Source: JBDREF01 sp043820045 (lineage in GTDB: Bacteria > Planctomycetota > Phycisphaerae > Sedimentisphaerales > Anaerobacaceae). Taken from it: a stretch of DNA of 35,359 bases. The stretch covers positions 1 to 35,359 of the forward strand of contig JBDREF010000207.1 in assembly GCA_043820045.1 (NCBI GenBank), written 5' to 3'. Below are positions 23,402-30,199 of the stretch, one piece after another (position 1 is the stretch's first letter; every line of letters begins with the position of its first letter). The position numbers and the translations under genes were made by a program. The notes beneath the pieces were generated by a model, which saw nothing but the letters and a program-made list of their open reading frames with translations, was not told where the DNA came from and ran no database searches.

Positions 23402-24181
23402 ATGCAAACACTTTATCGTGCTCGATTTGTCGGTGGTTTTGTAGCTTTGTTCCTGGGCTGCTTTGTATCTTCGGGGGTGTCTGTCACACACGCTCAATCG
23501 AATAACGCGGCAATTCGGCTGGCCGATGACGTTACGGTAACGAGGCTCGCCGATGGCGTCTGGCTCCATACGACCTACTATGACCTCTTGCGATTAAAAC
23601 ACGTTCCCGCTAACGGTCTGATTGTGATTAACGGGCCAGACGCGGTGATGATTGACACGCCCTGGACGGATGAGCAGACGGGCGTGCTCTTCGACTGGGT
23701 CGCCCGCGAGCATAAGGCGGCCATACGGAAAGTTGTGCCGACACATTCGCATATCGACTGCGCCGGCGGATTGGCCGAGGCGCATCGTAGGGGTGCGGAT
23801 TCCTTCGCCCTGCAAAAGACTGCTGATATATTAGCCAAAGCTGGTAAGCCAGCTCCCCAAAACTGGTTCACCGAGCGAATGTCACTCGCCTGCGGCGACA
23901 CGCGGGTGGAAGCTGCCTTCTTAGGCGGCGGCCATACCATCGATAACATAGTAGTCTGGATCCCGGCAAAGAAGATGCTTTTCGGGGGCTGCCTTGTGAA
24001 AGCTCTAAATGCCAAGAACCTGGGCAACATAAGTGAATCCGACCTGCCCGCTTTTCCCAAGACCCTGAAAAAAGTCAAGGAAGCATATCCCGACGCAAAA
24101 ATAGTAATCCCCGGCCACGGCCAACCCGCCGGACTCGACCTGATAGACCACACAATAAAGCTATGCGAAGCCACCAAATAA
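23402..24181 (+). CDS. Subclass B1-like metallo-beta-lactamase, exported
   Basis: 259 residues, normal for a B1 enzyme. The signal peptide is roughly residues 1-32 (…VALFLGCFVSSGVSVTHAQS). All zinc ligands of class B1 are present in order: H115, H117 and D119 in PTHSHIDCAGG, H178 in GGGHTIDN, C197 in FGGCLVK, and H239 in IPGHG. Lys200 and Asn209 (LGN), which bind the beta-lactam carboxylate in true B1 enzymes, are also there. MBL-fold proteins that are not lactamases usually lack the C197/K200 pair, so lactamase activity is likely. The periplasm is the expected location. It starts 16 bp after the radical SAM gene, so the two may be co-transcribed. No mobile element flanks it directly. Confidence 0.88.
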   Translation: MQTLYRARFVGGFVALFLGCFVSSGVSVTHAQSNNAAIRLADDVTVTRLADGVWLHTTYYDLLRLKHVPANGLIVINGPDAVMIDTPWTDEQTGVLFDWVAREHKAAIRKVVPTHSHIDCAGGLAEAHRRGADSFALQKTADILAKAGKPAPQNWFTERMSLACGDTRVEAAFLGGGHTIDNIVVWIPAKKMLFGGCLVKALNAKNLGNISESDLPAFPKTLKKVKEAYPDAKIVIPGHGQPAGLDLIDHTIKLCEATK

Positions 24182-24533
24182 TATCCGCCCAACCAAGACC
24201 AGTGGCGCCGATTCGGGAAAAAAACTACGTAAAACAGGGAATTCACGTTTGACAACCGCTCGGCGCAGTAAGACACTGTACCATTGTTGGAAGCAGAGAT
24301 GTATTGCACCGAAGGTCGTGGTGGAATGCGCATGCGGCTGTCGAGAGTGAGGTCGCCCTCTGCGGGATATCCGAACGATCCATGACGCAAGTGAGTGAGA
24401 TTGCAGGGATTGACGCTACCCTGTCGGCACACCAACGGAGTTATATGTGGGTAGAGAATCGAAGTCACGCGTCGTGTACGGATCAATCTAAATTAGTCAT
24501 TGTGGCACTCATGCCATCGAAAGGATTACGGCA
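24182..24533. other. Intergenic stretch before the TIR gene
   Basis: 352 bases without a credible gene. TTGACA near 24249 is a perfect -35 box but has no good -10 partner at 16-18 bp. A 79-codon open frame (24304-24543) shows no protein-like features. The base composition is more AT-rich than in the neighbouring core genes. Confidence 0.3.
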
Positions 24534-25712
24534 TTGGAAGTGAGCTTTCCAACAGACATGGATGGGTTCCTTTCACAGGAATGTCCATCGTGCGAACAGC
24601 GATTTAAGATCGTTTTCGGTCAAGGGAGCGAAGAACCTATTTCGTATTGTCCCTACTGTGGCTACAACGGGCGGGAATGCTGGCACACCCAGGAGCAGGT
24701 TGATTACATGCAGGTAGTAGCAGCCAATACTGCTCTTGCCCCAGAACTCAGAAAGCTCGAACGCGAGTTGAAAGGAATGTCGAATGAATTTCTCAAAATT
24801 GACGTGAAGTCCGATCTGACCGAGTCGCCGCTACCGCCAATGGAGACGGATGATGCTTTCGATATGCTGCACTTTCCATGCTGTAACGAGACAATCAAAG
24901 TAACTCGGAACGAACGATACTTTTGTACTATCTGTGGAACAGAGGTCGATATGACAATCAACGATGCAAAAAAGGTTTTTCTAAGCCATAGGGGTGTTGA
25001 TAAGGAACAAGTGATCGACTTTAAGAAGACTTTGGAGCTTCTAGGCTACAATCCGTGGGTTGATGAAGACGCAATGCCAGCTGGCACTCTGCTTGAACGA
25101 GGGCTTTTGCAGGGCATGCAAGAGTCATGCGGTGTTGTATTCTTCATAACTCCATCTTTCAAGGATGAGGGCTATTTGGAGACCGAAATCAATTACGCGA
25201 TTCAAGAGAAACGGAAGAAGGGGAACAAATTCGCAATTATCACACTGCAATTTGTTGATGACGGTGGTAATGTGGGAGCAATCCCGGAATTGCTTAAGAC
25301 CTACGTATGGAAGAAACCTAGAACATTACTTGAAGCGTTGCGGGAAATCGTTCGTGGTTTGCCTATGGTGACTGGAATTGTTGACTGGCGGGATGACACC
25401 ATCGGCGTTGTTACTATGCCGAGGACGAAATCGACAGCCACGGAGCTTTCGGATGAAGCAAGATCGATTCTGCAGGTGGCGGCCACCGGGGACGGACACA
25501 TCATGCACATTCGTTACATGGGAGGTGAGGAGATTCAAACAAACGGAAAATGTTTGATTCCCGTTCAAGACCCGCGAACAATCGCTCGCTGGGTCGGCGG
25601 CCTCGAAGATCTGCAACGACGTCGATATATTAAAGACCTCGGGCATAAAGGTGAGGTTTTTGAAGTGACAAGAGAAGGTTACGAGGCCGCAGACGAACTC
25701 TCTGATACTTGA
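24534..25712 (+). CDS. Zinc-ribbon/TIR/winged-helix protein, candidate immune NADase
   Basis: 392 residues from a TTG start (AAAGGA eight bases upstream); ATG at 24558 is the alternative. Two zinc-ribbon-like parts come first: C17/C20 with C39/C42 (CPSC…CPYC), and C116/C117 with C131/C134 (CC…CTIC). The TIR domain spans about residues 145-275: KKVFLSHRGVDKEQVIDFKK, then GYNPWVDEDAMPAG, VVFFITPSF and GYLETEINYAI. Glu218 there is at the place of the catalytic glutamate of TIR NADases. The C-terminal 85 residues (LSDEARSILQVAATGDGHI, then DPRTIARWVGGLEDLQRRRY, VFEVTREGYEAADEL) form a winged-helix domain seen at the end of other defence proteins. It is a single gene with AT-rich flanks in an accessory patch. 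TIR is firm; the defence role is inference. Confidence 0.85.
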   Translation: MEVSFPTDMDGFLSQECPSCEQRFKIVFGQGSEEPISYCPYCGYNGRECWHTQEQVDYMQVVAANTALAPELRKLERELKGMSNEFLKIDVKSDLTESPLPPMETDDAFDMLHFPCCNETIKVTRNERYFCTICGTEVDMTINDAKKVFLSHRGVDKEQVIDFKKTLELLGYNPWVDEDAMPAGTLLERGLLQGMQESCGVVFFITPSFKDEGYLETEINYAIQEKRKKGNKFAIITLQFVDDGGNVGAIPELLKTYVWKKPRTLLEALREIVRGLPMVTGIVDWRDDTIGVVTMPRTKSTATELSDEARSILQVAATGDGHIMHIRYMGGEEIQTNGKCLIPVQDPRTIARWVGGLEDLQRRRYIKDLGHKGEVFEVTREGYEAADELSDT

Positions 25713-25846
25713 GCGGCACGTAGGCGCTAAACAAGAAGGAAACGAACCGGCAGACGGTGCGGCCAGGACATGAGGAGACCGTTGAACGGTTTTTGACGTC
25801 CAGGGCAAAGTGCCTCAAGATGAGCTATGGCGGAGAAGACGGACGC

Positions 25847-25894
25847 AATGCGAAATACTAACGACGAGCGACGAAATACGAGCGACGAGATACG
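25847..25894. repeat. Short imperfect tandem repeat of ACGAG(C/A)GACGAAAT type
   Basis: ACGACGAGCGACGAAATACG, AGCGACGAGATACGAG: units of about 15 bp repeated with small changes. A shorter version (ACGACGAGTGACGAGATACG) lies in the matching place at about 26891-26911, just behind the full LOG gene. It is non-coding. Confidence 0.6.
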
Positions 25895-25896
25895 AG

Positions 25897-26065
25897 TTAT
25901 GTTTTTTTCATTCCACCGGGTAGTTCCATGCCGCTGGGCTGGGGGCCTTCTCTGAAGTTGACGATGATCTCAACGGCGGCTTTTGGCTCATCCACCACGG
26001 TGAAAACATTCAAATCGTCTGCATCTAAGTAATCGTGCTCCTTGTGCATCTTTTCCTTCGTCCAG
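25897..26065 (-). pseudogene. Detached duplicate of the 3' end of the LOG-family gene
   Basis: 169 bases match the last 169 bases of the complete gene at 26914-27603, with nine differences by my count and no gaps. The translation KEKMHKEHDYLDADDLNVFT … ELPGGMKKT equals the C-terminal 52 residues of that protein, including its stop. Upstream of 26065 the frame runs into REP-like palindromes and has no LOG sequence; an ATG at 26211 would give a chimeric 104-residue product with no meaning. Together with the full copy it forms direct repeats flanking the toxin-antitoxin pair. Confidence 0.85.
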
Positions 26066-26068
26066 TAG

Positions 26069-26173
26069 TAGGGTGGGCAAATGCCGTTTTTGCCCACGCG
26101 GATAAGTCTGGCGTGTGCAGTAAACCGATCAAATTCGCGTGTGCAACAAGTGCCCAAGGTACAAGTTGTACAC
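26069..26173. repeat. Two REP-like palindromes of the TAGGGTG family
   Basis: GTGGGCAAA (26073-26081) pairs with TTTGCCCAC (26089-26097), preceded by TAGG and followed by GCG. A second, weaker palindrome has GTGTGCAAC (26139-26147) with GTTGTACAC (26165-26173), one mismatch. GTGTGCAAC is the same arm as in the palindrome at 20218. They sit exactly at the broken edge of the LOG duplicate. Confidence 0.6.
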
Positions 26174-26270
26174 CATGCGATCTGCAGGGGTTGCTTACCG
26201 AGGGCTGGCACAAAAAGAAGTCTCCACGATTTCGGAAAGATTGGCTGTCATTGGCAGTAAATTTTAAGGA

Positions 26271-26300
26271 TTGACTTGCCTATGGTGAATTTGGTATGAT
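26271..26300 (+). promoter_or_regulatory. Promoter of the toxin-antitoxin operon, leaderless
   Basis: TTGACT (26271-26276), an 18-bp spacer and TATGAT (26295-26300). The antitoxin ATG begins at 26307, seven bases after the -10 box, so transcription should start at or within one or two bases of the ATG. No Shine-Dalgarno sequence is present, which fits a leaderless mRNA. Confidence 0.6.
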
Positions 26301-26306
26301 AATAGC

Positions 26307-26489
26307 ATGACGACGAAAGAAAAAGTCTTACAGGCCGTAAATAATCTGCCGGACGATGCTTCCATTGAGGATGCTATGGATAGGCTTCTGCTGCTGGCTA
26401 AGATTGAGCGAGGGCTTCAGCAAGCCGACGCCGGACAGACTATTGCCCATTCGCAGGTCAAGGAGAGAATGGCCAAATGGCTGAAGTGA
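26307..26489 (+). CDS. Antitoxin of a ParDE/RelBE-type module
   Basis: 60 residues, acidic to neutral and helical: MTTKEKVLQAVNNLPDDASI, then EDAMDRLLLLAKIERGLQQA and IAHSQVKERMAKWLK. The C-terminal part (G-x-x-x-x-x-x-E/Q-x-x-x-R-M-x-x-W) is the pattern by which such antitoxins wrap their ParE/RelE toxin. It should neutralise the toxin and probably repress the shared promoter. Its last 13 bases overlap the toxin gene, the normal arrangement for coupled translation. Confidence 0.8.
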   Translation: MTTKEKVLQAVNNLPDDASIEDAMDRLLLLAKIERGLQQADAGQTIAHSQVKERMAKWLK

Positions 26490-26773
26490 GATGGACTCCT
26501 CAAGCGGCTGACGATTTGGACGCAATCGCAGAATTCATCTCTCAGGATTCTCCTCACTATTCAAGCCTTTTCGTATTGGACGTTCTCCACGCAGTGGACC
26601 GTCTGGTTCAGTTTCCTAAATCCGGCCGAGTTGTCCCCGATGTCAACGATCCGTCGGTTCGAGAGGTGATTTTGGGCAGCTATCGCATCATATACCGTTT
26701 GCGGCAGGACCTTGTTCAGATTCTTACGGTTTTCCACGGTTCCAGACTTCTTGATCCGTCAAAGCTGAAGTGA
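26477..26773 (+). CDS. ParE/RelE-family toxin
   Basis: 98 residues, the usual size. MAEVRWTPQAADDLDAIAEF is the N-terminal strand-helix of ParE, AVDRLVQFPKSGRVVPDV is the central helix followed by the conserved P-x-x-GR-x-VP, and REVILGSYRIIYRL with VQILTVFHGSRLL forms the C-terminal strands with R and Y residues of the family. ParE members poison gyrase and RelE members cleave mRNA on ribosomes; sequence alone suggests the ParE side. The gene pair sits between the complete LOG gene and its detached 3' copy. Confidence 0.88.
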   Translation: MAEVRWTPQAADDLDAIAEFISQDSPHYSSLFVLDVLHAVDRLVQFPKSGRVVPDVNDPSVREVILGSYRIIYRLRQDLVQILTVFHGSRLLDPSKLK

Positions 26774-26913
26774 TCTGCCGACAAATCAATTCATGGGACT
26801 CGCTTAACAATCGCTACTGATTTCGGCTAAGTCAGGACGAGTCTGTCGAAGAGCCGATAGGTCGGGCAGACGGAAGAAATACGAGATACTAACGACGAGT
26901 GACGAGATACGGG

Positions 26914-27603
26914 TTATGCTTTTTTCATTCCGCCTGGTAGTTCCATGCCGCTGGGCTGGGGGCCTTCTCTGAAGTTGACGATGATCTCAACGGCGGCTTT
27001 TGGCTCATCCACCATTGTGAAAACATTCGAATCGTCGGCATCTATGTAATCGTGCTCCTTGTGCATCTTTTCCTTCATCCAGTTGACCAGGCCTCCCCAG
27101 TAGTCGCTTCCCATCAGGATCACGGGGAAGGACGCCTGCTTCAACGTCTGAATCAGTACGAGCGATTCGAAGAATTCGTCCATAGTCCCGTATCCGCCCG
27201 GCAAGACTATGAAGCCGTGGGCGTATTTGAGGAACATGACTTTGCGGACGAAAAAGTACCTGAAGTGCAGCGGCACATTCTGGTATTCGTTCGGAATCTG
27301 CTCCATGGGCAGCTCGATGTTCAGGCCGATGCTCTGGCCGCCCGCGTCGGCTGCGCCCTTGTTTGCAGCTTCCATGATACCGCCGCCTCCGCCGGTTATT
27401 ACGGCGAAGCCGGCCTTGGAGATTTCAAAGGCGGTCTGCTCGGCGAGCTTGTAGTAGCGGTCGTGCGGCTGGGCCCGCGCAGAGCCGAAGAATGAAACCG
27501 CAGGTCCCACGGAGGCAAGCTCCTCGAAACCTTCGGTGAATTCGGCCATTATCCTGAACAACCGCCACAGGTCTCTTACCGGTCTGTCAACGCTGTCTAT
27601 CAT
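26914..27603 (-). CDS. LOG-family protein (TIGR00730 type nucleoside 5'-monophosphate phosphoribohydrolase)
   Basis: 229 residues. Rossmann fold with VSFFGSARAQPHDRYY at the start, AVITGGGGGIMEAANKGA, and the active-site motif LPGGYGTMDEFFE, which is the PGGxGTxxE signature of LOG enzymes (release of ribose 5-phosphate from cytokinin-type or other nucleoside monophosphates). R in RYFFVRKVMFLKYA is the conserved catalytic arginine region. It is complete. It is the first leftward gene of the accessory/core border, with nth 50 bp upstream on the same strand. Its last 169 bases exist a second time at 25897. Substrate in this organism is unknown. Confidence 0.92.
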   Translation of the reverse strand: MIDSVDRPVRDLWRLFRIMAEFTEGFEELASVGPAVSFFGSARAQPHDRYYKLAEQTAFEISKAGFAVITGGGGGIMEAANKGAADAGGQSIGLNIELPMEQIPNEYQNVPLHFRYFFVRKVMFLKYAHGFIVLPGGYGTMDEFFESLVLIQTLKQASFPVILMGSDYWGGLVNWMKEKMHKEHDYIDADDSNVFTMVDEPKAAVEIIVNFREGPQPSGMELPGGMKKA

Positions 27604-27653
27604 GAAAAAACCATCCCAAAAAACTTCGTTCTAAAAGGTTGCCGAACCAGGTT

Positions 27654-28337
27654 CTACCACATATCCGGCTTGTTTGCCGAAGGGCAGTGCTTCGAAATCG
27701 GGCAGTTCGGACAATCGGGCTTACGGGCCATGCAGACATTTCGGCCGTGCGTAATGACCAAATGGCTGAAAGCGGTCCAGTTCGCCCTCGGCACTATTTC
27801 GGCCAAATCGAACTCCAACTTTACCGGGTCGCCGTTTTCGCTCAATCCCAACCGGCGCGAGAGCCGAATAACGTGCGTATCACATGTGATACCGGGGATT
27901 CCGAATGCGTCGCCGAGTACGCAATTGGCCGTCTTTCGCCCGACGCCGGGCAATGTCAAAAGCTCCTCCATAGTGCCGGGGACTTTGCCGCCGTAGTGCT
28001 CGACAATCCTGGCGCACGCCCCCTTGATATTGATAGCCTTGTTGCGGAAGAAACCCGTGCTCCGGATGTCCGATTCGATCTCTTTTAAGTCGGCCCCGAC
28101 CCAGTCGGCGGCCGATTTGTACTTCTTGAATAGATCCTTCGTCACCATATTCACCCGTTTGTCCGTGCACTGCGCCGAGAGGATCGTGGCGATAAGCAGC
28201 TCCAGCGGATTTACGAAGCGAAGAGCGATTGTTGCATTAGGATACTCTTTTTTCAGTATGGGCCAGATCTTTTTGACCCTTTGCTTTGCCTGCTCTTTAT
28301 CGACTTTTGTTTTTTTTCGCTTGGTGACTTTTCCCAT
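27654..28337 (-). CDS. nth: Endonuclease III (DNA glycosylase/AP lyase)
   Basis: 227 residues; GAGGAAG lies just before the ATG. The helix-hairpin-helix LLTLPGVGRKTANCVLG carries the catalytic lysine (GRKTA), and ITCDTHVIRLSRRLG carries the catalytic aspartate. The C-terminal [4Fe-4S] cluster motif C-x6-C-x2-C-x5-C is complete (CMARKPDCPNCPISKHC). The protein has a basic N-terminal extension of about 20 residues (MGKVTKRKKTKVDKEQAKQR) compared with the Escherichia coli enzyme. It removes oxidised pyrimidines in base excision repair. It lies 23 bp downstream of dsbD and is likely co-transcribed. Confidence 0.95.
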   Translation of the reverse strand: MGKVTKRKKTKVDKEQAKQRVKKIWPILKKEYPNATIALRFVNPLELLIATILSAQCTDKRVNMVTKDLFKKYKSAADWVGADLKEIESDIRSTGFFRNKAINIKGACARIVEHYGGKVPGTMEELLTLPGVGRKTANCVLGDAFGIPGITCDTHVIRLSRRLGLSENGDPVKLEFDLAEIVPRANWTAFSHLVITHGRNVCMARKPDCPNCPISKHCPSANKPDMW

Positions 28338-28360
28338 AGCTTCCTCACCGCGGTTGCTCT

Positions 28361-30166
28361 TTAATCGCTATCCGGCAGCTCTTCCAGCAGCCTTCTCAAT
28401 TCATCGCCGAAAAACAGATTATGAAGACGTACAGGTTCGATCCGGCCGGGCAGGAACAGCAGCGTCACGGGCACGCCGGGTTCGTTGTAGATATTCTTGA
28501 GGTCAACCGTTGCGGGCAGGTCGGCCCTGGTGGTGTCTGCCTTAATCGCCAGAACGCCTTTCTTCTCGATGAGCTTTGCGATGTCCTTGCGCTGGTAAAC
28601 GAACTTGTCCACGACCTCGCAGTTGGTGCACCAGTCGGCCGTGAATTTGACCAGGACGGGCCTCTGCCCGGATTTTGCCGATGCAATCAGAGCCGAATCA
28701 TAGCCCTGCCAGTTCACGAGTTCCGGTTTGAAAAAGAACCATGCGGCCAGAACGACCACCAGTAGGGCTATGCCCCGGACCAGCAGCTTGCGAGACAGTT
28801 TGCTGCCGAACGTCACCCACGTGCCCCACATCCAGACACAGAAGCTGAGCACTACCGCGAAGTACAAGACGTTGATCTTTTCCGCTTCGGGTACGGCTTT
28901 GACCAGCTTGACGGCGATGACCAGCAGCAGGAAGCCGAGCGCCTGTTTGAACAGCTCCATCCACCGCCCGCCTCTTGGCAGGCGATTCAACCATCGCGGC
29001 ACGGAAGCCAGGATCGCATACGGTGCGGCCATACCGAGCCCGATGACCATTATGGCCAGCGTGCCCATAGCCGGGGGCTGGCCCTGAGCCCAGACGAATG
29101 CAACGGTGAGTATGCCGAAACTGCATGGCGTGCTCAGTATCGCTGCCAGAAACCCCATTCCGATTGAGCTGGCGTAGCCCTTTCCCGACCCGGATTTGCC
29201 GGCAATTGACGAAGGCAGGGCAATATTGAAAATGCCGAACATGAAAAGGGCCATGACTATCATCAGCAGGGCCATGGCCGTCACGATGACGGGATTGCGC
29301 AGGTGGTCGCCCCAGCTTAGAGTCCTGCCGTAGAAGCTCTGCAGGATGATATTGGCGCCGGCGAGGCATGCAAAGAACAGCAATATCCCGATACAGAAGG
29401 CCAGGCCCATTATGACCGACTGCCTTTTGCCCGTTCTTGCCTGCTCGACGATTCGCATGATGACAATGGGCAGGACCGGCCAGACGCACGGCATGATATT
29501 CAGCGTCAGTCCCGCGAGAAACGCCAAAGCCAGGGCGAGCCATGCCGAACGGCCCTGCGCGCGAGCTGCGGCGGGCGAAGCGCCTGCCTCGCCTGTGCCT
29601 TCGATGCTGATTCGGCTCCAGGACTCGCGCTGCCCGTAGTTCATACTTGTCGGCAACGTCTTCTCGAACGGCGGCAGGCAAAGCATGCTCGTACAGGTGA
29701 TGCCGGTAATCTTAACCTGGACATCGCTGATCTCGGATTTGGTTGCAGCCTTGACCGATTTGATGGGCACAAAGACGGTGAAGTTACCGGCATACACTTC
29801 GACTTTGGCTCCGACTGGGTCGGTAATTACCTCCCATTTGGGAAAGATCGCGTCGCCGAATTCGAAATCGTCGGACTTCGCTGCGATTTTCAACTCGAAC
29901 CCGGGAGCCGGCGCGGTTTGCGGACTTGCGTAATAGTGAAGGTCGTGCGTGCCTTCGAATATCGCTACGATGCCGGCTCGCTCGCCCATGCGAGCGGGCT
30001 CGAAGCGGACGGACGAGAATTCCGTCTCGTGCCTTGCAAGCTCGACAGCTTTAGTGACATCAGCGCCGGCGGCTGATGCGCAGCAGGTGATTGCAGCGAT
30101 ACAAACAATCAGTGCCGCGGCTGCAAGAAGTCTGTGTTTCGATATGGCAAGAGTTTCTTCCCGCAT
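28361..30166 (-). CDS. dsbD: Thiol:disulfide interchange protein DsbD
   Basis: 601 residues with all three parts of the family. After a signal peptide (…ALIVCIAAITCCASAAG) comes the periplasmic alpha domain with the C-x5-C pair (TCTSMLC). The central eight-TM domain has its two redox cysteines in NIMPCVWPVLPI and STPCSFGILTV. The C-terminal thioredoxin-like domain has WCTNCE in VKFTADWCTNCEVVDKFV. It brings electrons from cytoplasmic thioredoxin to periplasmic partners such as DsbC-type or cytochrome-maturation proteins. It lies 33 bp downstream of ftsH. Nothing essential is missing. Confidence 0.94.
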   Translation of the reverse strand: MREETLAISKHRLLAAAALIVCIAAITCCASAAGADVTKAVELARHETEFSSVRFEPARMGERAGIVAIFEGTHDLHYYASPQTAPAPGFELKIAAKSDDFEFGDAIFPKWEVITDPVGAKVEVYAGNFTVFVPIKSVKAATKSEISDVQVKITGITCTSMLCLPPFEKTLPTSMNYGQRESWSRISIEGTGEAGASPAAARAQGRSAWLALALAFLAGLTLNIMPCVWPVLPIVIMRIVEQARTGKRQSVIMGLAFCIGILLFFACLAGANIILQSFYGRTLSWGDHLRNPVIVTAMALLMIVMALFMFGIFNIALPSSIAGKSGSGKGYASSIGMGFLAAILSTPCSFGILTVAFVWAQGQPPAMGTLAIMVIGLGMAAPYAILASVPRWLNRLPRGGRWMELFKQALGFLLLVIAVKLVKAVPEAEKINVLYFAVVLSFCVWMWGTWVTFGSKLSRKLLVRGIALLVVVLAAWFFFKPELVNWQGYDSALIASAKSGQRPVLVKFTADWCTNCEVVDKFVYQRKDIAKLIEKKGVLAIKADTTRADLPATVDLKNIYNEPGVPVTLLFLPGRIEPVRLHNLFFGDELRRLLEELPDSD

Positions 30167-30199
30167 AAGCGCTCGGAGATAACCGAAGTAGAAAAGGTA

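Noticed and set aside
24304..24543. 79-codon plus-strand frame before the TIR gene
   Set aside because: No ribosome binding site, no recognisable segment, and it overlaps the TIR gene start.
25760..25800. ACCGTTGAACGGTTTTT as terminator of the TIR gene
   Set aside because: The palindrome leaves at most a 4-bp stem once a loop is allowed, too weak to call.
24534..27603. TIR gene and LOG gene as one two-gene signalling system
   Set aside because: They are on opposite strands, about 1.2 kb apart and separated by a duplication and a toxin-antitoxin pair; the LOG gene instead runs with nth-dsbD-ftsH.
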